NCBI GenBank assembly: GCA_019638355.1 | Contig: JAHBTY010000002.1 | Coordinates: forward strand, 134,501-198,500 | Source of the DNA: Cyclobacteriaceae bacterium | GTDB lineage: Bacteria > Bacteroidota > Bacteroidia > Cytophagales > Cyclobacteriaceae | Length of the DNA: 64,000 nucleotides | Direction of reading: 5' to 3' | Shown here: in pieces, positions 35,703-44,867 of the stretch | Layout: each line of letters opens with the position of its first letter | Numbering within the stretch: the first letter of the stretch is position 1 | Notes under the pieces: generated by a model | Database searches by the model: none | The model's input: the letters and a program-made list of their open reading frames with translations, nothing else | What the model was told of the DNA's origin: nothing | Translations under genes and position numbers: made by a program

Positions 35703-37163
35703 TTAACTGCCTGGAGCATCAATAGCTGTAAGGTTTTCTACAAACTCTTTATCCATGCGAATAAAAGTGGTTGGCGCAAAGTAATTCAATTTAAGCAGTT
35801 TAAATTTAGGCACTACCTGCATAATCTTTTTTGCTTTTTCGCGCTTGGCTTCGCTGGTGGCAATTTTCAAAATTTTTAAAAACAACAGCACGTTTTCACA
35901 TTCGTCTTTACCAAACAACCGGATTTGGCGCTGTATGCTGCTGGTAAGCTGATTAAACAATTCAAAATCTTTTAACATACAATACTGCAACGCAAGAAGT
36001 GCCTTTACCTCCATGTGCACAAATGGAAAACGTTTCAGGCTTACATCATTCAGCAAACCATTTATCAGCTTAGCTGCCTCTTCATAACGCCCAACATAAT
36101 AACAGCCCAATGCCCTGTAAACCACATGCAATGTATGTTTGGGTACATCTTGCTGGTCGGGTTCAATGTCTTCAAACAACACTTCATTTTCATCGTACAT
36201 TTCCCTTTCTGTATTCAGGCGCAGGTGCCGCTCAATTTTTGTAATGAGGAAACGAGCGCCAAATGTATAGAAAGGGTAATTGATGAGCAGGTTGGCAGCT
36301 GCATCGTTTACTTCTTCAAAGCTTTTTTCAACCTGATGGTAAACACCGTAATGATTGTAATATTCCAACTTGAGGTATTCAAAAATCAAGTTGAGGTGGT
36401 AGTATAGCGGATCGAGGTTATAGGTATCGAATATTTTTTGAACATGTTTAAAAATATCCTCAATCGATTCACCATCCAGGTGCAGGTTGTCATCGGGCTC
36501 AACAAACAATCGATGAAACACCAGCATACAACTTTGGTAAACATATAAACGATGCGATTCATAAATGCGGGCTACATTCTGAATCTCTTTCATCAATAAG
36601 GTAAGACCTAATTTATCGGTTGCATCATTTGAAAGAAAGTAGTTTCCGTATTTTTTGAAATACTCAGTTAATAAATCTTCGGTTTTATCTACTGCCAGCA
36701 TGTACGCTACATGCCGGTTGTATAATTGCGAATACTGAAAATGGTCGGGCGAATTGATGTGCAACTTCTTCAAAGACTTGTACACAATGGTAAGCTCATT
36801 GGCCAGATCATAATCCAGCAGGTCTTTCTCTAATTTTTTAAGCGTAGTAATGGTAATGGTGCGTTTCTTGGTAAAGAGTACCTCGTTCAGGTTGGCCACT
36901 TTGCGTAAAATATCCGTGCGCGGGCTTTCCATCTGCTGCAATAAATGCTCTTCAATTTTAATATTTAAGCGCGACCGCAGGGTGTAATAGGCATTGGAGT
37001 TTACGCCCAACTCTACCATAATCTTACTGTCCGACAGTTGGCGTTCGCGCAAAGCCCTTAGCAAATGTGCCGATTTCTCAGCGTTGCTTTCAACCAACGA
37101 ATCGTAGATAGCTTTATAATCGGTGTCAGAAAGTTGTTTGACAATATTCTTTAGCTTGGCCAT
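35703..37163 (-). CDS. Large helical cytoplasmic protein of unknown function
   Basis: 486 residues from the ATG at 37163 (MAKLKNIVKQLSDTDYKAIYD); the frame can extend 11 codons upstream but with low-complexity basic residues. No signal peptide or membrane segment. The N-terminal 70 residues (RALRERQLSDSKIMVELGVNSNAYYTLRSRLNIKIEEHLL) resemble a helix-turn-helix, and the rest is a series of amphipathic helix pairs suggesting TPR-like repeats. A sensor or regulator role is inference only. It is convergent with the upstream serine hydrolase at an 8-nt gap. Confidence 0.7.
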   Translation of the reverse strand: MAKLKNIVKQLSDTDYKAIYDSLVESNAEKSAHLLRALRERQLSDSKIMVELGVNSNAYYTLRSRLNIKIEEHLLQQMESPRTDILRKVANLNEVLFTKKRTITITTLKKLEKDLLDYDLANELTIVYKSLKKLHINSPDHFQYSQLYNRHVAYMLAVDKTEDLLTEYFKKYGNYFLSNDATDKLGLTLLMKEIQNVARIYESHRLYVYQSCMLVFHRLFVEPDDNLHLDGESIEDIFKHVQKIFDTYNLDPLYYHLNLIFEYLKLEYYNHYGVYHQVEKSFEEVNDAAANLLINYPFYTFGARFLITKIERHLRLNTEREMYDENEVLFEDIEPDQQDVPKHTLHVVYRALGCYYVGRYEEAAKLINGLLNDVSLKRFPFVHMEVKALLALQYCMLKDFELFNQLTSSIQRQIRLFGKDECENVLLFLKILKIATSEAKREKAKKIMQVVPKFKLLKLNYFAPTTFIRMDKEFVENLTAIDAPGS

Positions 37164-37334
37164 TCGGGAAAGTCTATTAGACCTGAAAAGATACAAATTT
37201 AACAGGTATGGGCAATCTATTTCTATCGATTACACTTTCAGAAACCACCCGACAATTATATGAAGGGTTGTTTTTATACCATGTAGAAAGATAATTTAGC
37301 TTTACGACTCTTTATACTTGAAACTACCAATACT

Positions 37335-39515
37335 ATGAAACGCGTTCTGATCCTGTTTCTTTTTATAATCTACCCGGTATGGGTGCAGGCACAGGCACTG
37401 CAATGGGCCCCCGAAGGCAACGCCTACTACCGTACCGAAGGTGGCGAGTTAGTGCGGTATGCTTTACCAGCCAATACGCCAACCACTTTTGTATCCAAAA
37501 CCGACCTTACACCTGTTGGAGCATCGCAGAGTTTGCGTATTCGCAACTATACCTTCTCACAAGATCAGTCCAAACTATTGATTTTTACCAACACGCAAAA
37601 AGTTTGGCGACTGGATACCCGTGGCGATTATTGGGTGCTTGATCTGAAAACAAAAGCCCTGAAGCAAATCGGGCAATCACGGCCAACATCATCCCTCATG
37701 TTTGCCAAGCTTTCGCCCGATGGCACCCAGGCCGCCTACGTAAGCGAACAAAATGTGTATGTAGAAAACCTGGCTACCGGCCAGGCTAAAGCCATTACTA
37801 CCAACGGCAACCGCAAGTTGATAAACGGTACGTTCGATTGGGCCTATGAAGAAGAATTCGCTTGCCGCGATGGTTTTCAGTGGAGCCCCGATGGTAAGAA
37901 AATTTCTTTCTGGCAGCTGGACGCCCGCCAGATTCGCGATTTCTATATGATTAATAACACCGATTCGGTTTACTCGCAGATAATTCCGGTTGAATATCCT
38001 ACAGCAGGCCAAACACCATCACCCGCGCGCATTGGTGTTGCCGATGTTACTTCGGGCACTATTACCTGGCTTGCCCTTCCGGGCGATCCGAAACAAAACT
38101 ACGTGCCCCGCATGGAGTGGAACACTGCCCATGAAATATTGGTACAGCAACTCAATCGCAAACAAAATGAAAGCAAATTATTTTCCTGTAACCCAACAAC
38201 TGGCGAAGCAAAGTTGATCTACACCGAAAAAGACGAAGCCTGGATTGATCTTTATACCCCGTGGGAAAATGTATATGCGCTCGACTTTCGCCATTACTTT
38301 CGTTGGCTCAGTGGCGGAAAAGAGTTTTTGTGGATGAGTGAGAAAGATGGTTGGCGCCACGCCTATCGCATTTCGAAAGATGGAGCCAGGCAAACCCTTA
38401 TTACAAAAGGCGATTACGATGTGATGGACATCCGGTTAATTGATGAAAAAAATAACCAGTTGTATTTTCTGGCATCTCCAGCCAACGCTACTCAAAAATA
38501 TTTATATAAAACCCGGTTAGATGGCAAAGGAGAAGCTGTGCGCGTTTCGCCTGTTCAGCAAGAAGGCACGCACGATTATTCAATATCACCCACCGGCACG
38601 TTTGCCAGCCACTCGTTCAACAACAGTTTTACAAAACCAATAACTGAATTAATTGCGTTACCCAAACATACAGCCCTTAACGAAAAGGAAAGCATTGCCG
38701 CTAAACTGCATAGTGCAACACAACCTAAAACGATTGAGTTTTTTAAAGTAAAAACAGAGGAAGGTGTTGAAATGGATGGTTGGATGGTGAAGCCTGCCAA
38801 CTTTGATGCAACCAAAAAATACCCGGTTGTATTCTATGTTTATACCGAACCGTGGGGCGCCAATGTGCATGATACATATGGTGTAGCGGATAATTTTTTA
38901 TTTATGGGCGATATGGCCGAAGAAGGTTATATTTATTTGTCGATCGATAATCGGGGAACACCGGCACCCAAAGGCCGGGCCTGGCGCAAAAGTGTATATC
39001 GTAAAATCGGATTAGTGAATATAAAGGATCAAGCTTTGGCTGCCCAGGAAATTTTAAAGTGGCCCTTTGTGGATGCGGATCGGGTGGCGGTGTGGGGTTG
39101 GAGTGGTGGTGGCTCAGCCACACTCAACCTGATGTTTCAGTATCCGGAAATTTATAAAACCGGAATTGCCGTTGCCGCTGTAGCCAACCAACTTACTTAC
39201 GACAACCTGTACCAGGAACGGTATATGGGCTTGCCACAGGAAAACCTGCAAGACTTTATTAATGGCTCGCCTATTACCTATGCAAAAAATCTGCAAGGCA
39301 ATTTGCTCTATATACATGGAACGGGCGATGACAACGTGCATTACTCAAATGCCGAAATGCTGATAAACGAATTAGTAAAACACGGAAAGCAATTTCAGTT
39401 TATGGCCTACCCTAACCGCAGCCATAGTATTAGCGAAGGTGAAGGTACGTTTGAGCATTTAGCCACATTATATTCGGATTATCTTCGTAAACATTGCCCG
39501 CCTGGCCCACGGTAA
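37335..39515 (+). CDS. S9 family dipeptidyl peptidase (DPP IV-like)
   Basis: 726 residues with a signal peptide (about 1-19). The N-terminal beta-propeller (about 20-470) contains FDWAYEEEFACRDGFQWSPDG, including the double-glutamate block that binds the substrate amino terminus in DPP IV. The C-terminal alpha/beta hydrolase has nucleophile S590 in GWSGGG, D665 in HGTGDDNVHY and H697 in NRSHSI. Relatives usually read GWSYGG, so the third residue differs. It removes N-terminal dipeptides in the periplasm. Confidence 0.92.
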   Translation: MKRVLILFLFIIYPVWVQAQALQWAPEGNAYYRTEGGELVRYALPANTPTTFVSKTDLTPVGASQSLRIRNYTFSQDQSKLLIFTNTQKVWRLDTRGDYWVLDLKTKALKQIGQSRPTSSLMFAKLSPDGTQAAYVSEQNVYVENLATGQAKAITTNGNRKLINGTFDWAYEEEFACRDGFQWSPDGKKISFWQLDARQIRDFYMINNTDSVYSQIIPVEYPTAGQTPSPARIGVADVTSGTITWLALPGDPKQNYVPRMEWNTAHEILVQQLNRKQNESKLFSCNPTTGEAKLIYTEKDEAWIDLYTPWENVYALDFRHYFRWLSGGKEFLWMSEKDGWRHAYRISKDGARQTLITKGDYDVMDIRLIDEKNNQLYFLASPANATQKYLYKTRLDGKGEAVRVSPVQQEGTHDYSISPTGTFASHSFNNSFTKPITELIALPKHTALNEKESIAAKLHSATQPKTIEFFKVKTEEGVEMDGWMVKPANFDATKKYPVVFYVYTEPWGANVHDTYGVADNFLFMGDMAEEGYIYLSIDNRGTPAPKGRAWRKSVYRKIGLVNIKDQALAAQEILKWPFVDADRVAVWGWSGGGSATLNLMFQYPEIYKTGIAVAAVANQLTYDNLYQERYMGLPQENLQDFINGSPITYAKNLQGNLLYIHGTGDDNVHYSNAEMLINELVKHGKQFQFMAYPNRSHSISEGEGTFEHLATLYSDYLRKHCPPGPR

Positions 39516-39523
39516 TTTTGGTT

Positions 39524-40339
39524 ATGATTGCTACACTTCATTTATTTGAGCCCCTCGAAAAAAAGTTAATAGACTTACTAAAATCATTACCCACTGCTGA
39601 TTGGCAAAGACATACTGTAGCAAAAATGTGGACCGTAAAAGATGTAGTGGCGCACTTGCTGGATACCAGCGTGCGAACGGTTGCCATGGCACAACACCAT
39701 ACGGGCGATACTCCTGATGCTATCCACTCATATCAAGATCTGGTAAACTACCTGAACCAACTTAATGCCGATTGGATAAAAGCAATGAGGCGTGTTAGCC
39801 CGCAAACATTAATTGATTTTTTACAGCTTACACAAAAGCCAATGATTGATTATTATCATTCGCTGGATTTGCAGGCACCCGCTATTTTCCCGGTTGCGTG
39901 GGCTGGCGAGAATGAGTCTAAGAATTGGTTTCATGTTGCACGCGAATACACCGAACGGTGGCACCACCAGCAACAAATTCGCGATGCAGTAAAGCAAGAT
40001 GGTATAATGACGCGTGAATATTTTTATCCCATGATTGCTACGCTACTGCACGCGCTACCGCACAATTACCAAACTACAAACGCCCCCGATGGAACGTGTA
40101 TATCCATAACCATCACCGGTGCTGCCGGTGGCACCTGGATCATTCAACATCAAAAAAACAAGTGGCATTTTGTGAACACAATACAGAATAATGCTACTAC
40201 CATTTCGCTTGATGCTGACACTGCCTGGAAATTATTTACCAAGGCATTAAGCACCGAAGAAACGGACAAGCGAGTTCAGGTTAGTGGTAATAAGGAATTG
40301 GGTGTGCCTTTTTTAAAGATGGTTGCTGTAATGGGATAG
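39524..40339 (+). CDS. DinB-like/maleylpyruvate isomerase N-terminal domain protein
   Basis: 271 residues from the ATG at 39524; a longer frame starting at 39494 overlaps the S9 peptidase. The four-helix DinB-like domain includes WTVKDVVAHLLDTSVRTVAM and a later H-V-A-R-E-Y-T-E-R-W-H-H-Q block that supplies the metal-binding histidines. A C-terminal beta domain (about 185-270) resembles an SCP2-like sheet. Probable thiol-dependent transferase or isomerase; substrate unknown. It is convergent with the histidine kinase gene (7-nt gap). Confidence 0.82.
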   Translation: MIATLHLFEPLEKKLIDLLKSLPTADWQRHTVAKMWTVKDVVAHLLDTSVRTVAMAQHHTGDTPDAIHSYQDLVNYLNQLNADWIKAMRRVSPQTLIDFLQLTQKPMIDYYHSLDLQAPAIFPVAWAGENESKNWFHVAREYTERWHHQQQIRDAVKQDGIMTREYFYPMIATLLHALPHNYQTTNAPDGTCISITITGAAGGTWIIQHQKNKWHFVNTIQNNATTISLDADTAWKLFTKALSTEETDKRVQVSGNKELGVPFLKMVAVMG

Positions 40340-40346
40340 CGCCCAG

Positions 40347-41963
40347 TTAGACGCTTACATTAAAATAGAGTATAAACCGTGTACCCTTATTTTCTTCACT
40401 ATCAACTTCAATTTTTCCACCCAACGCTTCCATTTGTGTTTTTGCGAGATACAATCCTAAACCTTTTCCCTCTACGTGGGTATGAAAACGTTTGTACAAA
40501 TTAAATAAGTTATGTCTGTGTTTGGCTAAATCAAAACCCAACCCATTATCTTCTATCACAACCTGGATATAATGTCCTACTTCCTGTGAAGTTATTATTA
40601 TTTCAAGTGGTTGCTGCGGATTATGATATTTAATAGCATTGGCTACCAGGTTATAGAAAATACTTTCCACATATGGTGATACTGAAAAAAGTGTATCAGC
40701 GTTTAATTGAATTTTAATAGTTGGCTGTACCTCTTTAATTTCAACTTCCAATGTTGATAATACCTTGTGAATAACGTGGCTCAGCAGAATTTCTGAGCGG
40801 AGTAGCATAGTTTGTTTCTGAATATTTAATATCGTGCTCAGGTCGGTTATCACGTCATCGATATCGCGCGATGATTTAATTAATAACTTATAAATATTAT
40901 CCTTTTCGGTGTTCGTTTCGCTGTACTCTAATAAATTAGCCAACCCCTTTAAACGTGCCAGGGGTGCACGCAGGTTGTGGGAAATAATGTAAGTAAACTG
41001 TTGTAGTCTGCTGTTTTGCTCCATTAATTCGTTGTTGGTTTGGCGCAAGTCATTAGTCTGGCGTTCTACTTCATGCGCAAGCTGTTTATTTTGTATGGCA
41101 ATTTTAAACGCTTGTGCCTCGATGGTTTCAGTAGCCAACTTAATTTGCTCTTGTTGTGCAAGTAGTTGCCTGTTGTGTGCTCTTATTTCTTCATTCTGTT
41201 TTCGTATGTCCCTTGTCTTCTCTTGTACTTGTCTATCCAATTCTTCATTCTTTTCAAGAAGAATTTTGTTTTTTTCTACTTGTGCATATTGCAGTTCTTC
41301 GGACAAACGAAATGTGCGGGCGGTATGAAATGCCAGATAACCTAGAGCCGGAACGGCTATCAGAAAAATAAAAAACTGCAACAAATAACTATTGCGCAAG
41401 GTCCGCTGAATGTTTGCTTCCGCCTCGGTTACAACCTGGGTTTCAAACGCTGTAACACGATCGGAGAAATTTTTATAGGCTTGCCAAGCATAAAAGCCTT
41501 CATTTCTTTTCAGGATTTCTAAAAACTCCGCATTTCTGTTAGCCGCTACCAAGTGCCGCATCTTAACAGTAAGTTTAAAATAAGCTGTAACAGAATCTTC
41601 AAGGTTATCTAACTCATCCAGCTTTTGAAAATTTTGAGCTGCCAGTGCCTTTCGTAACCGATCAAAAATTTTTGGATGGTTAACCAGCGCAGAGTCTGTA
41701 GCTGCCAATTGAGCTTCCTGGCCGGTTAATGCATACCCACGTAAGGCCAGATCCATCAGGTGGATATTACGGATTACATCCAACGAATTAATTTTGGCTT
41801 GCTCGGCATTCTCTAACAATCGCTGATTTCGGGCTATCGAGCGGCTATTCTCATAAATTAAAACTGCATTTACGGCCAGCAGAATACTGATGATTGAAAC
41901 CACTGCAACTAAAAGTGGTAATCGGGGTTTTGTTGAGGCCATAGTGCCGGAAATATGGCTCAA
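40347..41963 (-). CDS. CHASE3-domain sensor histidine kinase
   Basis: 538 residues. TM1 (about 15-36), a periplasmic helical CHASE3 domain (about 40-187), TM2 (about 193-212), a long coiled coil (215-320), then HisKA with the phosphoacceptor H329 in FTYIISHNLRAPLARLKGL. The ATPase domain has the N box NLVANAIKYHN, the G1 box DNGLGFDL and G2 box GKGLGLYLAK. No response regulator is adjacent, so it is an orphan kinase in this window. Confidence 0.92.
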   Translation of the reverse strand: MSHISGTMASTKPRLPLLVAVVSIISILLAVNAVLIYENSRSIARNQRLLENAEQAKINSLDVIRNIHLMDLALRGYALTGQEAQLAATDSALVNHPKIFDRLRKALAAQNFQKLDELDNLEDSVTAYFKLTVKMRHLVAANRNAEFLEILKRNEGFYAWQAYKNFSDRVTAFETQVVTEAEANIQRTLRNSYLLQFFIFLIAVPALGYLAFHTARTFRLSEELQYAQVEKNKILLEKNEELDRQVQEKTRDIRKQNEEIRAHNRQLLAQQEQIKLATETIEAQAFKIAIQNKQLAHEVERQTNDLRQTNNELMEQNSRLQQFTYIISHNLRAPLARLKGLANLLEYSETNTEKDNIYKLLIKSSRDIDDVITDLSTILNIQKQTMLLRSEILLSHVIHKVLSTLEVEIKEVQPTIKIQLNADTLFSVSPYVESIFYNLVANAIKYHNPQQPLEIIITSQEVGHYIQVVIEDNGLGFDLAKHRHNLFNLYKRFHTHVEGKGLGLYLAKTQMEALGGKIEVDSEENKGTRFILYFNVSV

Positions 41964-42036
41964 GTAACAAAACTACACGATAAGTAGGTGTTGGAAAGGT
42001 ATTTTATTTAGGCGAATTTTAGTTTGCTGATTTAGC

Positions 42037-44850
42037 TTATCGTTTTAAAACTTTCGTTTTTTCAACTTTACCGTTTTTAACAGCTATGGCCACATAAAAT
42101 CCGGCAGGAACTGTTGCAGCATCCCATTGATACATATTCAATCTGGTGAGTGGATACCGCAAACCTGTAGTACTAATCAGCGATAACTGATCCAACTTAT
42201 CTACACTTTGTATAAAATTTTCAAATGGATTAGGGTAAATTGAAAGTAAAGGTTGTTCTGCAACAGCAGTTATCAATTCATTTAGCAACGGAACATTTGT
42301 GTAAAGTTTATAGTCGCCAGGTTGTAAACTAATCGATGCATTGGTGCCTGCAACTTCCAAAGTTGTGGCTGTATAATATTCATACCAGGTTCCACTGTGT
42401 GGAAAACTCAATCCATAATTTTTGGTGCTGATGTCAAAATTAGCCACAACAACAGCGCTCATTTCCGCAGCATTAACCGGTGTAGTGGTGTAGTTCTTAT
42501 TTTTTATTATCACTGCTTTTACCAGGTTATCAGCAGCAAAAGTGGCTATACCATCCTGAAATACATTGGAAGTAGTTTTTAATTTAATCAGATTTGCTGT
42601 GTGGTTATACAGACGCTTGCGTGGCGCATCTTGTAAGTACTCCCATACCGTTGGTTTAATTGAAAGCCGGCAGTCATTATTAATGGTTCCGTTCTCACAT
42701 CTGTTAATACTGTATTCAAATCCAAGCTCACCAAACTGCCACAACATTTTTGGGCCCGGAATAGTATAAAACATTACCGAGGCAGCCTCCATTCGCTTTA
42801 GTGCCGTTGTTAATGCTTTTACATTGTAGCCGGCTCCTGAATTTCCAAACTGTAAATTTTTATACATCAACCTTTCTTCATCATGACTTTCCATATAGCC
42901 TACCAGGTTAGGAATTGCCCAACCACGCATACCATGATAAACTCCAGTAATATCCGAACCTGACCCATAGCCCATTGTGTTTTGGTTATATTGATCGGTC
43001 ATCTTACCCCAGAACATTATTCCCTTTCCTTCATTGGCTCGGTATTCTGCCAACTCCTTTTCTTCCACGTTTACACCCAGGTGTTCAAAAATAACATAAG
43101 CATCGGGTGTGTGAGCCCAGATTCTATCACTCATGCGCTTTAACAAAGCGATACGACTGGCATCGTAGGCCGACCATGCATTTACATCGTTTGGGTTGTT
43201 GGTTTGGGTAAATCCTTTTGTTAAATCAAACCGATAACCATCAATCTTAAATTCGTTTAACCAATAATAGTTGACGGTGTCCAGGTATTTTTTAGTGTAG
43301 TCACTTTCATGATTCATATCAAAAAATACATTGAACGGATGCGTTGCATTCACGTTAAACCATCTGTTGGAAGGACTAGGTTTGAACGTAGTGAAATTGA
43401 AGTCCTGCATTAAAAATGAATTTGGAATATCCTGGTGATTCATGGCAATATCAAAAATTACCGCTATTCCGTTTTGATGGCATTTATCAATAAACTCCTT
43501 AAGCTTATTCTTACTACCGTAGAATTTATCGGGCGCGAACATAAACGTTGGATTATAACCCCAACTTTCGTTACCGTTAAATTCCATTACCGGCATTAGC
43601 TCTATAGCATTTACTCCCAATCGTTTCAGATAGGTAAGCGTATCAATAAGGTTTTGATAGTTACGGTTGCCTGCACCAAAATAATCGCGTAACAGGAGTT
43701 CATATATAACCAGGCTTTCTTTTTTTGGCTTTTCAAAATTTGTAACCTGCCAACTGTAAGCAGTTTGATTGGTTTGAAATACTGCCACTCGGTTCTCGTA
43801 CCAATTTGTTGATAATGCTTTTGCAGGATATGTTTTCAGGTTTGGGTAGGAGGCAGCTGGAATATATTGATCGTCAGGGTCAAGAATTTTATCTGCAAAC
43901 GGATCGGCAATGCGTAAGCTACCCTCCAACCAATATTGAAATGCATATTCCTGTCCAGGGGTTAATCCCGAAAGCTCTTTCCAGAAATATTCACCATCAC
44001 GATTCATCAGGTTTTCGGATTTTATTTCCCAATTGCTGAAATCGCCCAACACATAAACCGAGGCTTTGGCAGGAGCCCAAAAGCATAATGTTACTTTGGT
44101 GGGATCAGCATTGTAATTTATTCCGGCAATTATTCCGGTTGGTCGCGCTACCTCCGGACTATTTTGTTTTACTACATATTGAAAAGAAACTTCATGCGTG
44201 GCCCCGCCTGTAACGGCCGTAGCTACAATGCGAATGGTTGCATCCAACGGATTTGCTGGCACGGTATAACCGAAGTTATAATTCTGAGTTGCGCTTTGTG
44301 AATTAGTGAGCACATCATTCACAAAAAGTTGAAAATTGGCTGAGGCCGGAGCTGTAGCATTAATATTTAATGTGTTACCTGCTGTTGCCGCTACCGGAAA
44401 AACATTTGGCGTGACCAACGAAATCTTGAAGCCAAAGTTTACCAGGTAATCTGTAGTTTGCCCGTTCGGCCAATCATTCGCTTTCAACAGCATTCCCATC
44501 TGAACTTCCGAGCTGATGTCTGAAGTAAAAAAATCAGAAGGTTTAAATGTAATGGTAAACTTGGTTGTACCACCTGCCACCGACTTTGTAAACTTTGCTG
44601 CATCAGCAGCCGATGTGGTTGGATTAATATTATACTTGGCATTGATGTTCTTACCCGGAATCCAAACCCAAATCCACGCATTGCTAAGGCTTGCCAACGA
44701 AGTTCCGGTAACATCGTAGGTTACGGTAATCTGTTCGTTGTGTTGAAACAAAGAAGGAGTAATAGTTGGATTTAATGTTACCTTCTGCGCCAACGCAGCT
44801 GAGCTTATCCCCATTAATAATAGTAGTAAACAACGCTTCATAGTCTTCAA
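42037..44850 (-). CDS. T9SS-secreted GH13 alpha-amylase family enzyme with CBM48-like module
   Basis: 937 residues. Signal peptide (1-21), two N-terminal Ig-like domains (about 25-230), a CBM48/isoamylase N-terminal module (about 235-340, VTLCFWAPAKASVYVLGDFSNWE), then the GH13 barrel. Catalytic blocks: nucleophile Asp in IDGYRFDLTKG, acid Glu in VIFEHLG, and the histidine-aspartate pair in MESHDEERL. The C-terminal 75 residues (LSIYPNPFENFIQSVD to KTKVLKR) are a type A sorting domain for the type IX system, placing it on the surface or outside. It attacks alpha-glucans. Last gene of the locus. Confidence 0.92.
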   Translation of the reverse strand: MKTMKRCLLLLLMGISSAALAQKVTLNPTITPSLFQHNEQITVTYDVTGTSLASLSNAWIWVWIPGKNINAKYNINPTTSAADAAKFTKSVAGGTTKFTITFKPSDFFTSDISSEVQMGMLLKANDWPNGQTTDYLVNFGFKISLVTPNVFPVAATAGNTLNINATAPASANFQLFVNDVLTNSQSATQNYNFGYTVPANPLDATIRIVATAVTGGATHEVSFQYVVKQNSPEVARPTGIIAGINYNADPTKVTLCFWAPAKASVYVLGDFSNWEIKSENLMNRDGEYFWKELSGLTPGQEYAFQYWLEGSLRIADPFADKILDPDDQYIPAASYPNLKTYPAKALSTNWYENRVAVFQTNQTAYSWQVTNFEKPKKESLVIYELLLRDYFGAGNRNYQNLIDTLTYLKRLGVNAIELMPVMEFNGNESWGYNPTFMFAPDKFYGSKNKLKEFIDKCHQNGIAVIFDIAMNHQDIPNSFLMQDFNFTTFKPSPSNRWFNVNATHPFNVFFDMNHESDYTKKYLDTVNYYWLNEFKIDGYRFDLTKGFTQTNNPNDVNAWSAYDASRIALLKRMSDRIWAHTPDAYVIFEHLGVNVEEKELAEYRANEGKGIMFWGKMTDQYNQNTMGYGSGSDITGVYHGMRGWAIPNLVGYMESHDEERLMYKNLQFGNSGAGYNVKALTTALKRMEAASVMFYTIPGPKMLWQFGELGFEYSINRCENGTINNDCRLSIKPTVWEYLQDAPRKRLYNHTANLIKLKTTSNVFQDGIATFAADNLVKAVIIKNKNYTTTPVNAAEMSAVVVANFDISTKNYGLSFPHSGTWYEYYTATTLEVAGTNASISLQPGDYKLYTNVPLLNELITAVAEQPLLSIYPNPFENFIQSVDKLDQLSLISTTGLRYPLTRLNMYQWDAATVPAGFYVAIAVKNGKVEKTKVLKR

Positions 44851-44867
44851 ATTAAATCATTAACAAA

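Noticed and set aside
39494-39523. Upstream start for the DinB-like protein
   Set aside because: It overlaps the S9 peptidase end; the ATG at 39524 leaves a natural 8-nt gap.
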